Positions 25,157-34,362 are shown, counted from the stretch's first letter. The stretch is DNA of 39,218 bases from an uncultured bacterium (GCA_903873965.1 CAIQQO010000286.1:1-39218); one strand, 5' to 3'. Numbers and translations: made by a program. Notes: a model not told the origin generated them from the sequence alone.

Positions 25157-25199
25157 AACGAGATTTAAAACGCCTAACATCAGCCACGCGCCGGCATTC

Positions 25200-25231
25200 G
25201 GAAACTACCCATATGGGTATGGGTAGTTTCC
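25200..25231. repeat. Perfect 14-bp inverted repeat
   Basis: GGAAACTACCCATA (25200-25213) and TATGGGTAGTTTCC (25218-25231) are exactly complementary with a TGGG spacer. It lies between the end of the beta-helix gene and the start of the lyase gene, both on the minus strand. Neither side has a U-tract, so it is not a normal intrinsic terminator. It could be an mRNA-end stabiliser, a Rho-dependent end or an intergenic palindromic element. Confidence 0.7.
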
Positions 25232-25342
25232 AGCATCAAAATGCGTACTCGACCCTATAGCCGGAATAGCTGTGCATTCTTATGATGTACACACATCACA
25301 TATCGCATGAAACACGCAACAGCTTTGACAATGGCAGTCCAC

Positions 25343-26716
25343 TCACTGGGTGATCTGCGGGACAAAAGTGTAACTGCCAAAAGATTCAAACGCGCCGATA
25401 TCGCAGTGGGTACCCTGATGCATGCGGGCAGCGCCATGCGCATCGGTGGAGGGGCATACCGCGTCGATGGCAGCGTCGATGGCCGGACTGCCGCGCATAA
25501 TCATGATCGACGGAATATTCCACGGGGGCAGGCTGATAAACGGACCGAGCATCGGATTGGTGTTGGCATACGACAAGATATTGACGTCATTTCCCTGATT
25601 GCACGTATTGGTATCCTCGAGGTTACCACCGTTATCGGCAATGCTACCACCCAGCTTGGCGCAATTGCCGCCGTTATTCATAGCCACGATGCTGTTCGCC
25701 ATGGCTACATAACCGCTGCTAGCGATGCCACCACCACTATGCGATGCGCTGTTGTCGGAGATAGTCACATTGAGCATTGTGAGCGAGGTACCGGTGCCGT
25801 TCCAGATCGCGCCACCATCAAACCGGGCGATGTTGCCAAACAGCGTCGTGTTGGTCATCACTACCGTGGCTGGATACAGGTTGTGGATCCCGCCGCCATA
25901 CCCAGTTGCGCTGGTCGTGGAGATCGCCGCATTGTTATAGATGGCGCTATTCTCGATCGACAACAGCGCAGTCAGCGCACCGCCACTATTACGAATGGCG
26001 CCGCCATATTGCGACGTGTTACCGGAAAAGATGACGCGGTTAGCATACAGCACGCCCTCATTGCGCACAGCGCCGCCATACGATGCAGTGTTGGACGAAA
26101 GGGTCGCATTGCTCATACGCACTACGCCTTTGTTAAAGAGGGCGCCGCCAATGGTGTTTGTCGTGCCGTTGCCCGACAATGTGACGTGCGACATAAGCAG
26201 CAAAGCGCCGTCGGCCACATAGATGGCGCCGCCCTCGCTGTCCGTTATTTTCAAACGATTCAGAGACAGTGCGCCACCATTACCAATCCTAAATGTACGT
26301 GCCTGTGCGCCTGTGCTCAGCGTAGGCGTAATGACGCCAACACCTGCACCATCAATGCTGAGAGTCTTTGCAATATCAAGTTGACCGAGCAATTGCAGTG
26401 TCACTGCCACGCTGAAGACATCGGCGCTGAAGATAATGGTGTCGCCGGATGCGGAATCCAGTATATGTTGCCGCAAAGAACCTACACCACCATCCTGTGT
26501 CGTGGTCACAGTACGCGTCGTTCCTAAAGGCGCAAGCAAATCCACGCCACTACCGGCTGCTTGAACAGGACCAGTGCGCCATGCCATTACACTCAGCGCA
26601 ATAATAAAACAGTACGCTATACGCAGAACAACGATTCGAGCGAATAAGGCTATATTTGATATGGTATCACTGCCTGAATCGAGATTGGGACGATTATGGC
26701 ACAGTACCGGCAGCAT
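25343..26716 (-). CDS. Secreted parallel beta-helix protein with choice-of-anchor-Q-like tail
   Basis: The 457-residue protein has a long N-terminal signal region (hydrophobic core VVLRIAYCFIIALSVMAW, then PVQAAG). A right-handed beta-helix follows, of Asn/Ser-rich rungs such as MSHVTLSGNGTTNTIGGALFNKG, MSNATLSSNTASYGGAVRNEG and MTNTTLFGNIARFDGGAIWNG. Near the C-terminus it has the CPSTDAHGAARMHQGTHCDIGAFE element typical of choice-of-anchor-Q proteins, then a short SYTFVPQITQ tail. It is probably a cell-surface or secreted structural or polysaccharide-binding protein. The start could be downstream of 26716, since about 25 residues precede the hydrophobic core. Confidence 0.82.
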   Translation of the reverse strand: MLPVLCHNRPNLDSGSDTISNIALFARIVVLRIAYCFIIALSVMAWRTGPVQAAGSGVDLLAPLGTTRTVTTTQDGGVGSLRQHILDSASGDTIIFSADVFSVAVTLQLLGQLDIAKTLSIDGAGVGVITPTLSTGAQARTFRIGNGGALSLNRLKITDSEGGAIYVADGALLLMSHVTLSGNGTTNTIGGALFNKGVVRMSNATLSSNTASYGGAVRNEGVLYANRVIFSGNTSQYGGAIRNSGGALTALLSIENSAIYNNAAISTTSATGYGGGIHNLYPATVVMTNTTLFGNIARFDGGAIWNGTGTSLTMLNVTISDNSASHSGGGIASSGYVAMANSIVAMNNGGNCAKLGGSIADNGGNLEDTNTCNQGNDVNILSYANTNPMLGPFISLPPWNIPSIMIMRGSPAIDAAIDAVCPSTDAHGAARMHQGTHCDIGAFESFGSYTFVPQITQ

Positions 26717-26720
26717 TCGT

Positions 26721-26738
26721 ATAAGCGGAACCGCTTAT
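26721..26738. promoter_or_regulatory. 18-bp near-perfect palindrome between the MEMO and beta-helix genes
   Basis: ATAAGCGG-AA-CCGCTTAT has perfect 8-base arms and a 2-base centre, too tight for a good RNA hairpin. It fits within the 28 bases between the MEMO stop and the beta-helix start, 5 bases before the latter. An operator for a dimeric regulator is the best guess. Confidence 0.4.
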
Positions 26739-26744
26739 CATGAC

Positions 26745-27584
26745 TCAATACACTACAGCACCCATATAGCCAACAGTGTAGGTACCGGGCCGGCGATCAC
26801 GCAGGATATCACCAGAGTTAATGTGAACCATGACGCGCACAGTAGTGGCGCCACGCAACTGGGCCGCGCGCATAACGGTCACCAGACCCGTTGCGCCGCA
26901 CGCATACACCTCTTCCTGCGCCAGCGCACGGCTCAATCCTTCTATATCGTAGGCGTTGACCAAGTTGACTAGATGTTGATCGATGCGTACCACTTCGGCA
27001 TAATGATCCAGGTGACTCAAGTCGGTGCTGGCAACGAATAGCGTATCCTCGTCGCTAAGCTGCGCGAGTGCGGTCGCCAAAGCTTCCAATTGAGCAGGCG
27101 TGTCCGCGCTTCTCATATCTAGACCGAGCATGATTGGGACGAGGTTAAAAGAATCAAGCGCCAGTTGCAGAAATGGAAGCCCGATTTCAAGCGAATGCTC
27201 GTTGTCATGTTGTACACGGGTTAACGGGACCAGGCGCGCCAGCGCGTTAATAAAATCCGTGTCGACAGGAATGGTACCCAGTGGCGTGGCAAACGCCTGC
27301 TCAATCCCCACCATAAAATCACCAATACGGCTGCCCGGAATCGGGCGGTGCACCGGTCCAAGCAGCACCACACGTTTGTATTGCAATCCTTTAACGTGTG
27401 CGACGGCAGAGGCAGTCACCTGCCCGCCGAACATATGCCCGGGATGTGGGCACACCAACGCCTTCGGTCTCGTGGGTAGTGCGACTACTTTTGCTGAGGC
27501 CAGGAAACCCGAAACACTCAGCCGTAACTCGGCTGCGCTACCCGGATACCACGTCCCGGCGTACCGTGCCTTGCGCACGACCAC
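26745..27584 (-). CDS. amrB: MEMO family protein (AmmeMemoRadiSam system protein B)
   Basis: The 279-residue protein has the MEMO1/DUF52 motifs: RKARYAGTWYP at the start, LVCPHPGHMFGGQVTASAV, VVLLGPVHRP, EHSLEIGLPFLQLAL, LFVASTDLSHLDHYAEV, YACGATGLVTVMRAAQL and a final GTYTVGYMGAVVY. The family resembles extradiol dioxygenases with His metal ligands. In bacteria it usually sits beside a radical-SAM protein (AmrS) and an AMMECR1 protein, but neither is in this window. The start is the GTG at 27584, where family homology begins, preceded by GAAGAAG. The start region overlaps a possible copy of the small palindromic repeat. Confidence 0.88.
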   Translation of the reverse strand: MVVRKARYAGTWYPGSAAELRLSVSGFLASAKVVALPTRPKALVCPHPGHMFGGQVTASAVAHVKGLQYKRVVLLGPVHRPIPGSRIGDFMVGIEQAFATPLGTIPVDTDFINALARLVPLTRVQHDNEHSLEIGLPFLQLALDSFNLVPIMLGLDMRSADTPAQLEALATALAQLSDEDTLFVASTDLSHLDHYAEVVRIDQHLVNLVNAYDIEGLSRALAQEEVYACGATGLVTVMRAAQLRGATTVRVMVHINSGDILRDRRPGTYTVGYMGAVVY

Positions 27585-27593
27585 CGAGTTAGC
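27573..27593. repeat. Possible diverged copy of the small palindromic repeat at the MEMO start
   Basis: GCGCACGACCACCGAGTTAGC resembles the nadC copy GGGGACAACCACCGAGGAAGC, sharing ACCACCGAG and flanks. In sense it reads EEANSVVV and supplies the GTG start region. The inverted-repeat half is not convincing here, so the assignment is weak. Confidence 0.25.
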
Positions 27594-27659
27594 TTCTTCA
27601 GCGCTGGCTTTCGCGAGCTGATCTGATAGTTGGGATGGTTCCAGTTTGAATCTCCATCA

Positions 27660-27665
27660 TATAAT
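27660..27665 (+). promoter_or_regulatory. Possible -10 hexamer of the enolase-superfamily gene
   Basis: A perfect TATAAT lies 65 bases before the ATG at 27731 in the divergent gap with the MEMO gene. No good -35 box was found at the usual distance. Confidence 0.3.
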
Positions 27666-27730
27666 CTTATATGCCTTTGCATCCTTAAGGACTGTATACC
27701 ATATTCCAGAAGTTGCGAACGAGTATCCAG

Positions 27731-28867
27731 ATGAAAATAACTCACATCGAGACGATTGCACTGTCCGATCCTGGCGTCAGCAGCGCCACTATTGTCCGCG
27801 TCCACACTGACGAAGGCATCACCGGTATTGGTCAAGCCGAATCACCCTCTCTGGTCATCGATGCCATCATCCGCTGTGCCGGCGGCTTGCAACAAGTGTT
27901 GTATGGTGAAGACCCGACGCAGGTGGAGCGATTGTGGCAAAAGATGTACACCCGAACAGGGTTATTCGGACGGCGCGGCGTAACCATCGCGGCCATCGGC
28001 GCTGTAGAGACGGCGTTGTGGGATATTGCAGGGCAGGCATCGGGCAAGCCAGTATGCGACCTGGTCTGGCGCACCTTCGCCACTACGCGCGAGCGAGCCG
28101 AAATTAAAACAAAAGTGACACCATACGCTACAGTGTACCCACCCGGCGCCACGCTTGACGAGATGAAAGCGCGTTTTGAACTGGCCGTAAGCCGCGGTTT
28201 TCGTGCGCTTAAGCTGGAAGAATGGCCGGGCGGATTCGGCCATGTGAACCCGGCGCATGATATAGCGATCGCAGCCATGGTGCGCGACGTCATCGGCCCT
28301 GATCGCGAGATGCTGATCGACATGCAGAATGGCTGGACCGAAGTAGGCCAGGCACTAACCACCATCCGGGCTATCGAACCATATCGCCCATACTTTATCG
28401 AGGCTCCACTGCCGCCCGACAACCTCGATGCCTATGCGCGACTGGCCGACGCAGTGGATACACGCATCGCGGCTGGCGACTGGGGTTTCAGCACTCGCTT
28501 TGAGTTCGAAGACCTGATGACGCGCGGGCATGTTGATGTGGTGCAACCTTCTTCGGTGCGATCCGGCGGCATCAGTGAAATCCTGCACATCGCCGAATCC
28601 GCCTTCCGGCGCGGGCTTTTGTGTATCCCACACGCATGGTCGCACATGATCGGTGTCGCGGCCGAGATACACATGGCCGCGGTGACTCCCAACATGCCCT
28701 ACTTCGAGTACCCGCTGGCCTTCCCCGATTCGCCTGTAATTTCTGAACTGCTCGAACCAGCGATCACGGTCAATCCAGATGGCACAATCGATGTCCCGCG
28801 TCGCCCCGGCCTCGGCGTCCGGCTGAACGAGGAAACCGTGGCGCGGTATCGCATCGATCCGTGTTGA
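27731..28867 (+). CDS. Mandelate racemase/muconate lactonizing enzyme-family protein (enolase superfamily, sugar-acid dehydratase-like)
   Basis: The 378-residue protein has the enolase-superfamily capping domain and barrel. Residues include a Lys in RALKLEEW (about 160), metal ligands Asp197 (LIDMQNGW), Glu224 (YFIEAPLPPD) and Asp250 (AAGDWGF), and catalytic His301 in PHAWSHMIG. The Asp/Glu/Asp ligand pattern with a C-terminal His is seen in acid-sugar dehydratases and racemases. The substrate cannot be assigned. The ATG at 27731 is preferred over a TTG at 27713 because homology starts there. The nearby sugar genes fit a sugar-acid role. Confidence 0.88.
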   Translation: MKITHIETIALSDPGVSSATIVRVHTDEGITGIGQAESPSLVIDAIIRCAGGLQQVLYGEDPTQVERLWQKMYTRTGLFGRRGVTIAAIGAVETALWDIAGQASGKPVCDLVWRTFATTRERAEIKTKVTPYATVYPPGATLDEMKARFELAVSRGFRALKLEEWPGGFGHVNPAHDIAIAAMVRDVIGPDREMLIDMQNGWTEVGQALTTIRAIEPYRPYFIEAPLPPDNLDAYARLADAVDTRIAAGDWGFSTRFEFEDLMTRGHVDVVQPSSVRSGGISEILHIAESAFRRGLLCIPHAWSHMIGVAAEIHMAAVTPNMPYFEYPLAFPDSPVISELLEPAITVNPDGTIDVPRRPGLGVRLNEETVARYRIDPC

Positions 28868-28891
28868 CGTTATGCCATTTTTCGAGTCGGG

Positions 28892-28897
28892 TATAAT
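28892..28897 (+). promoter_or_regulatory. -10 hexamer of the pyrG leader
   Basis: A perfect TATAAT lies 25 bases after the preceding stop codon and 8 bases before the ATG of a small ORF. The -35 box is poor: TTGACG occurs at 28864 but with a 22-base spacer. Transcription would start near 28904. Confidence 0.5.
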
Positions 28898-28905
28898 CAC
28901 TCGAC

Positions 28906-28971
28906 ATGAGGGTGTTAATAAGCTCGCTCATGTGTTTCCCGGCCTGGCGCCGGAAGTCGTCTCCACAGTAG
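28906..28971 (+). CDS. Possible 21-residue leader peptide of pyrG
   Basis: An ATG 8 bases after a perfect TATAAT opens a 21-codon ORF beginning MRVLISSLMCF and ending WRRKSSPQ. Its TAG stop (28969-28971) lies within the 5' arm of the terminator that follows. A ribosome moving over it would cover or release the terminator stem, as in translational attenuators. The start codon itself lies in a 7-bp stem (ACATGAG/CTCATGT, 28904-28933), so initiation may be structure-controlled. There is no Shine-Dalgarno sequence; leaderless initiation is assumed. No run of one amino acid is present, and an untranslated 100-base RNA is an alternative. Confidence 0.35.
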   Translation: MRVLISSLMCFPAWRRKSSPQ

Positions 28972-29004
28972 GGCGCATTTACCAAAGTGCACCCTACTTT
29001 TTTT
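28967..29004 (+). terminator. Intrinsic terminator (attenuator candidate) before pyrG
   Basis: AGTAGGG-CGCA (28967-28977) pairs with TGC-ACCCTACT (28988-28998), followed by seven T. It could simply end the preceding gene. However, a perfect -10 box lies between that gene and the hairpin, and pyrG starts 124 bases later, so an attenuator for pyrG is plausible. Confidence 0.8.
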
Positions 29005-29127
29005 GTATCTATTACGCATAATCCATACATCTCCAAGGGATTGTTATGGGTGTGCCTCGCCGATAAGTCAGTCAGTACGTGTCAGCCATTATTCATTTGT
29101 TTTCATGTAAGAATGTAAGGAGCAGTC

Positions 29128-30816
29128 ATGACCAGGTACATATTCTGTACAGGGGGCGTCGTCAGTTCGGTCGGAAAAGGCGTGACAGCCGCCGCGATCG
29201 GACGTGTTTTAAAAGCGCGCGGTCTGCGTGTATCGATCCAGAAGCTCGATCCCTATTTGAACGTTGATCCCGGCACCATGTCGCCCTATCAGCATGGCGA
29301 AGTATTCGTCACCGAAGATGGTGCCGAAACCGACCTCGACCTTGGTCATTACGAACGCTTCATCGATGAGAACCTCACCCGCGCCTGTAACGCTACCACC
29401 GGTCAGGTCTACAACGAAGTGATCACCAAGGAACGCCGCGGTGACTTTCTGGGCAAGACCATTCAGGTCGTCCCGCATGTCACCAACGAAATCAAGCGTC
29501 GCATCGCGCTCGTAGCCAAAACCAGCGCCGCCGACGTCGTCATCGTCGAAGTTGGCGGCACTGTCGGCGACATCGAAGCCATGCCATTCCTCGAAGCCAT
29601 TCGCCAGATGCGCCGCGATGTCGGCCGCGCCAATACGTTTTACGTGCACGTCACCTTCCTGCCCATGATCGGGGCCACCGATGAACTAAAAACCAAACCG
29701 ACGCAGCATAGCGTGCGCGATCTCCGCGGCGCCGGCATCCAGCCCGATGCCATCATCGCGCGAAGCGATCACCCGGTCAGCAATGATCTCATTGAAAAAA
29801 TAGCCCTTTTCTGCGATGTCGATCCCCGCGCCGTCCTGCCCATGATCACCACCAAACATCTATACGAGGTGCCTCTTACCCTCGAAGATGCCGGGTTTGG
29901 CGATTACCTGTGCGAACGCATGGGCATCAATTGTGGCGCTGTCGATCTGTCTGACTGGCGCGTACTCACCCGGGAGATGGCGAAGCCCCACCCTTCACTC
30001 AGCATTGCGATTGTCGGCAAATACGTCGAACTTCACGACGCCTATATCAGCGTACGCGAAGCCTTGCTGCATGCCGGCGTTGCCGCCGGACGCGATATCA
30101 CCATTGAATGGGTGAACAGCGAGGATGTCGAGCGCTCCGACGTGCTATATGAGCTGAACAACATCGCCGGTATCGTCGTGCCGGGCGGCTTCGGTTATCG
30201 CGGCATTGAAGGCAAGATCCGCGCAGCCACATATGCGCGCGAGAACAATATCCCATACCTGGGGCTGTGTCTAGGCATGCAAGTGATGTGCATCGAATTT
30301 GCCCGCTACATCTTCAATAGCCGCGAACCTAACAGCGCCGAATTTGACCACACCACCCCATACCCCGTTATTGACCTGATGCCCGATCAGCGCGACATCC
30401 AGGAACTGGGAGGCACGATGCGCCTAGGCACCTATCCATGCCAGCTCATTCCTGGCACCCGCGCCTACGCGGCCTATGCCAATGCGCTACACCCGACGCA
30501 ACTGCCAGAAGCCGGAATGTTGACTATACAGGAACGCCATCGCCATCGCTTCGAGTTCAATAACGAGTTCCGCAAGAACCTCGGTGATGCCGGCCTCGTG
30601 TTCAGCGGTATGTCGCCAGACAACCGTCTCGTCGAGATCACCGAACTGCGTGATCACCCGTTCATGCTGGGCAGCCAGTTCCATCCCGAATTCAAGAGCC
30701 GCCCCAACCGACCACACCCGTTATTCCGCGCCTTTATAGACGCAGCCATCCAATATGGCATAGGTGCGCCATTGTTCCGCCAGACATTCGCCCAACCACA
30801 AACCACGACTATATGA
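29128..30816 (+). CDS. pyrG: CTP synthase
   Basis: The 562-residue enzyme makes CTP from UTP, ATP and glutamine. The synthase domain begins [22 protein letters not shown] and contains [23 protein letters not shown] and [10 protein letters not shown]. The glutaminase domain has the oxyanion segment [13 protein letters not shown], nucleophile Cys381 in LGLCLGMQ, and [12 protein letters not shown] with the catalytic His/Glu. AAGGAG lies 7 bases before the ATG. A terminator and small leader ORF precede it. The A-T-TE gene begins inside its stop codon (ATGA overlap), implying translational coupling. Confidence 0.98.
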   Translation: MTRYIFCTGGVVSSVGKGVTAAAIGRVLKARGLRVSIQKLDPYLNVDPGTMSPYQHGEVFVTEDGAETDLDLGHYERFIDENLTRACNATTGQVYNEVITKERRGDFLGKTIQVVPHVTNEIKRRIALVAKTSAADVVIVEVGGTVGDIEAMPFLEAIRQMRRDVGRANTFYVHVTFLPMIGATDELKTKPTQHSVRDLRGAGIQPDAIIARSDHPVSNDLIEKIALFCDVDPRAVLPMITTKHLYEVPLTLEDAGFGDYLCERMGINCGAVDLSDWRVLTREMAKPHPSLSIAIVGKYVELHDAYISVREALLHAGVAAGRDITIEWVNSEDVERSDVLYELNNIAGIVVPGGFGYRGIEGKIRAATYARENNIPYLGLCLGMQVMCIEFARYIFNSREPNSAEFDHTTPYPVIDLMPDQRDIQELGGTMRLGTYPCQLIPGTRAYAAYANALHPTQLPEAGMLTIQERHRHRFEFNNEFRKNLGDAGLVFSGMSPDNRLVEITELRDHPFMLGSQFHPEFKSRPNRPHPLFRAFIDAAIQYGIGAPLFRQTFAQPQTTTI

Positions 30817-33593
30817 GTTTAGTGTCAACCGCACTCCAACCGCCGAGGAGGCTTCAGCCCATCCTCGATCCAATTGATTACGAGACGTCGATCCCGGCGC
30901 GCTTCGAAATGCAGGTAGCAGCGACGCCGGATGAAATTGCCGTGGACACCGGTGACGCGTCAATCACGTACGCCGAACTAAACCGACACGCGAATCGTAT
31001 CGCACATACGATTATGGCAATCACCGCGGAAGCCACTACCAAGGACGCCCCAACTCAGGTGGCATCCTCGGTAGTAGTGGCCGTTCTACTTGGCAAAGAA
31101 ATAGCCCTGTTTGCAACGCTGTTTGGCGTGCTCAAAGCCAACCGCATCTTTCTGCCACTCGATCCCTCTTATCCTGAAAACCGCATGGCTTACATGATTC
31201 AGGATGCCGAGGTGCGCGTGATCGTAACCAATAACGCGAATCTGGCTACGGCACATGCCCTCATCGCTAAAATGACGGCGTCCGCCTCGGCCGGCGAAGA
31301 CGCGGGTACTTATACTATTGTCAATCTGGATGACAGCCCGGAAAGCAACCCCGGTTATAGCTTTAACCCGCTCTCCGTAAATGAGCATAATCCGCGCCTT
31401 CCAATCGCACCCGGCGATCTAGCCACGCTGATCTATACCAGTGGCACCACTGACAACCCAAAGGGTGTCATGCAGTCGCACCGTTACAAACTTTTTACGC
31501 TAATGCAATATGCGCGCATCCATCAGCTGGGGCCAGGTGATCGCTGCGTATTGCTGATGTCCGTGGGTCATGGCTCCGGTTTCAACGAAATGGTTCGCCC
31601 ACTTTTGGTTGGTGCAACTGCGTGCCCCTATGAGATCAACACGGCCGGGCTGGCCGGACTAGCCGAATGGTTGATTCGGCAGCGCATCACGATCTACCAT
31701 TCAACGCCCACCGTATTCCGACAAATGATGGAAACGTGGCGCGGTGAGTCCTTCCCAACATGCCGTATTGTGCACCTAGGTGCCTCGGACACATCGTTCA
31801 GAGACGTCGAACTGACGCGACGCTATTTTCCGGATGACTGTGTGGTGCTGGTGAACTATTCAGGCACTGAATTCGGCCCACTGGCGCAGTACGTCATCAG
31901 CAAAGACACTGTACTCACCGGAAATCGCATCCCGGTCGGCTATGTGTTTCCAGGCAAAGAAGTCACATTGCTCGATGAGAAAGGACAGCCAGTAGTAGAC
32001 GGCGAGGCAGGCGAGATTGTGGTACGCAGCCGTTTCCTGTGCGATGGCTACTGGCGCAAACCCGAACTGACTCTGAAGAAACTTAAGCCCGATCCCGCCG
32101 ATCCCGTGATGCGCACGTATCATACTGGCGACCTTGGGCGCTTTCGCCCAGATGGCTGCCTTGAGCATCTGGGGCGCGTCGACGCCATGGTCAAAGTGCG
32201 TGGTTATCGCATCGAGTTGGCAGAAGTTGAAGGCGCCCTGCACACGCTGCCCAATGTGCGCGATGTCGCTGTTGTAACACGTCCCGATCAGGTCGGTGAA
32301 CCGCGCCTGGTGGCCTATATCGTCCCCAGCAACCCGGCGCAGATGACCATCATCAGTGAATTGCGCCGCGGACTGGTGGGAAAACATGGCCTGCCCGATT
32401 ACATGCTGCCATCCGCATGGGTCATACTGGACCGCATGCCGATGACGACGCATGGCAAGGTCGATCAACGCGCCCTGCCAGAACCAGGACCGGAGCGCCC
32501 CGCGTTGGATTCAGTGTACCAAGCGCCGCGCACACCAACAGAAACGGGGCTGGCTGCCATCTGGTGCGATCTATTTCGCTTGAACGATGTTGGCGTCAAC
32601 GACAGCTTCATGGAACTGGGCGGGCATTCGCTGATGGCGGCGCGCATGCTGGCGCGCGTCGAGAGCACTTTTGGCAGTATCACGCTGCCGGTATCATTGT
32701 TGCTGAAAGTGCCCACCATCGCTGGCCTGGCTGCGATCATCGATGGCGTCGACAAAACGAATTACTCCGGCCCACTTGTCCCAATACAGCCAGCCGGTGC
32801 ACGACCACCATTCTTCTTTACATCAGGCATTCAGGGCGGACTCATGCCCTTCCTCGATCTGGCGCATCGGATCGGCACAGATCAGCCCTTCTTCGGCATG
32901 GAGATGCCGGGACTACCACCCGCTGGTGAACCCTACCCCACCATCGAAGTCATTGCCAAAGAGCTTGTATCACAAATCCGCGCCATGCAACCCACTGGCC
33001 CTTATTATCTAGGCGGTTACTGCTTTGGCGGCACGATTGTGTACGAGATGGCGCGCCAATTACGGGCTCATGGTCAGCGGGTCGCCTTGCTGGCCATTAT
33101 TGAAGGGTATGCTCTGAAGAACCATGAAGCGCGTCGCGCGATGTGGAAGCCCATAAACCTGGTACGGGTGATTGCCAACTTACCACGCTGGACGCGTGAC
33201 CGGTTGCGCCGCATCTTTTACAGGCTGGGCTTGAAGCTGAAAACGGGGCTGACGACACAACAGAAAGAAACCCTTGACGACGAAGAAGCGCTGGCTTCGG
33301 GCGCCGTGCCACCGGCCAAGCGCAAGGTTATGAACATGCGACGGATTGCGTCACTGGCCTATGAATTCCAGCCATGTGATCAGCCTATCACACTCATCCG
33401 AGTGCGCGCACAGTCTTTGTTCCGAGCATACGATCCCCTGATGGGCTGGGGACGGTTGGCAAAGGCCGGTATTGAAGTCAACAAAATTGCCGGCGCGCAT
33501 TACAACATTCTGCGCCAACCTGATGTCGCCGGACTTGCTGCCGTCCTGAAGCAAAAGCTGGATGCCGCACAGAGCCTTAGAGGTAAAAATTAA
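30813..33593 (+). CDS. Single-module NRPS-like protein: adenylation-thiolation-thioesterase (A-T-TE)
   Basis: The 926-residue protein contains three domains. Residues about 20-560 are an adenylation domain: [14 protein letters not shown] (206-219), [42 protein letters not shown], and the catalytic Lys549 in GKVDQ. Residues about 570-645 are a carrier protein with the phosphopantetheine Ser606 in LGGHSLMAA. Residues about 660-920 are a thioesterase with GYCFGG, so the nucleophile is Cys737 rather than Ser, and with His896 in GAHYNIL. There is no condensation domain. A-T-TE proteins make small acyl-derived products, for example aryl-quinone-type dimers, or release one activated acid. An extra [16 protein letters not shown] stretch near residue 75 is palindrome-coded. 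It overlaps pyrG by 4 bases. Confidence 0.9.
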   Translation: MSLVSTALQPPRRLQPILDPIDYETSIPARFEMQVAATPDEIAVDTGDASITYAELNRHANRIAHTIMAITAEATTKDAPTQVASSVVVAVLLGKEIALFATLFGVLKANRIFLPLDPSYPENRMAYMIQDAEVRVIVTNNANLATAHALIAKMTASASAGEDAGTYTIVNLDDSPESNPGYSFNPLSVNEHNPRLPIAPGDLATLIYTSGTTDNPKGVMQSHRYKLFTLMQYARIHQLGPGDRCVLLMSVGHGSGFNEMVRPLLVGATACPYEINTAGLAGLAEWLIRQRITIYHSTPTVFRQMMETWRGESFPTCRIVHLGASDTSFRDVELTRRYFPDDCVVLVNYSGTEFGPLAQYVISKDTVLTGNRIPVGYVFPGKEVTLLDEKGQPVVDGEAGEIVVRSRFLCDGYWRKPELTLKKLKPDPADPVMRTYHTGDLGRFRPDGCLEHLGRVDAMVKVRGYRIELAEVEGALHTLPNVRDVAVVTRPDQVGEPRLVAYIVPSNPAQMTIISELRRGLVGKHGLPDYMLPSAWVILDRMPMTTHGKVDQRALPEPGPERPALDSVYQAPRTPTETGLAAIWCDLFRLNDVGVNDSFMELGGHSLMAARMLARVESTFGSITLPVSLLLKVPTIAGLAAIIDGVDKTNYSGPLVPIQPAGARPPFFFTSGIQGGLMPFLDLAHRIGTDQPFFGMEMPGLPPAGEPYPTIEVIAKELVSQIRAMQPTGPYYLGGYCFGGTIVYEMARQLRAHGQRVALLAIIEGYALKNHEARRAMWKPINLVRVIANLPRWTRDRLRRIFYRLGLKLKTGLTTQQKETLDDEEALASGAVPPAKRKVMNMRRIASLAYEFQPCDQPITLIRVRAQSLFRAYDPLMGWGRLAKAGIEVNKIAGAHYNILRQPDVAGLAAVLKQKLDAAQSLRGKN
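31035..31075. repeat. Palindromic repeat inside the adenylation domain gene
   Basis: ACTACCAAGGA (31035-31045) and TCCTCGGTAGT (31065-31075) are inverted repeats with one mismatch and a 19-base spacer. The second arm and its flank match the nadC copy on the opposite strand. It encodes part of a roughly 15-residue extra loop between [11 protein letters not shown] and VVVAVLLGK, where adenylation domains normally have a shorter turn. Confidence 0.55.
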
Positions 33594-34362
33594 GCTCGAA
33601 TTGCAAAACATCACAGTATGTTACCCAGCGGCGCGCCACAGCGAGCCGCTGGTAGCACTCGATCAATTGGTGCTCTCGATTCAAATCGGCGAATTTGTAT
33701 CTGTCCTCGGCCCCTCGGGGTGCGGGAAGACGACATTATTGAATGCGATTGACGGCCTGATCCCACTCACTGCGGGGCAAATACTCATATCGAGCAAGCC
33801 AGTGCGAGCACCAGGCACGGATCGCGCTGTCGTGTTTCAGACGCCGGCGCTGTTGCCATGGCGTAATGTAATCGAAAACGTCGTCTATGGACTGGAACTG
33901 CAGGGACATGACCGGGCGGTTGCGCACTTGTACGGGCAGCAATTGATCAAACTGGTCGGCCTTGACGGATTCGAGAACCATTTCCCTGCACAGTTGTCGA
34001 TAGGCATGCAGCAACGCGCCAACCTGGCCCGCGCACTGGCGATCAACCCAGATGTTCTGCTGCTTGATGAACCATTTGCCAGCCTTGATGCACAGACACG
34101 CGAACAAATGCAGACTGAGCTCCTGCGCATCTGGGCCTCCCGCGCTCTGCAAATGACTGCCGTCTTTGTCACTCACGATATCGCCGAAGCTATCCTCCTT
34201 TCAGACCGTGTGGTGGTACTCACGCCGCGTCCCGGTCGCATACGTGACATAGTTAAGATCGACCTGCCACGTCCGCGTGATCGACGCATGAAGCACCGCG
34301 ATCAGTTTTTTGCCTATGAAGAACAGTTGCGGGGAATGATTGACGATGTTGCCAACCCATAA
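33562..34362 (+). CDS. ABC transporter ATPase (nitrate/sulfonate/taurine type)
   Basis: The 266-residue ATPase has Walker A GPSGCGKTTLL, Q-loop VVFQTPALLPW, signature LSIGMQQR (the usual LSGG-Q motif with Ile in place of the first Gly), Walker B VLLLDEPFASLD and switch THDIAEAILLSDRVVVL, followed by PRPGRI. This is the SsuB/TauB-type pattern. The ATG at 33562 overlaps the A-T-TE gene by 32 bases; family homology starts at [13 protein letters not shown], so a shorter, non-ATG start just after the upstream stop is possible. It is followed by its permease and two binding proteins. Confidence 0.93.
   Translation: MPHRALEVKIKLELQNITVCYPAARHSEPLVALDQLVLSIQIGEFVSVLGPSGCGKTTLLNAIDGLIPLTAGQILISSKPVRAPGTDRAVVFQTPALLPWRNVIENVVYGLELQGHDRAVAHLYGQQLIKLVGLDGFENHFPAQLSIGMQQRANLARALAINPDVLLLDEPFASLDAQTREQMQTELLRIWASRALQMTAVFVTHDIAEAILLSDRVVVLTPRPGRIRDIVKIDLPRPRDRRMKHRDQFFAYEEQLRGMIDDVANP

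Noticed and set aside
25307-26527. Long plus-strand ORF of about 406 codons
   Set aside because: It lies antisense to the beta-helix gene, whose repeats and signal peptide are clear. Its own translation shows no recognisable motif.
28904-29004. A known riboswitch class before pyrG
   Set aside because: The folded leader shows none of the conserved cores of purine, TPP, SAM, preQ1, ZTP, fluoride or PyrR-type elements that I could recognise.
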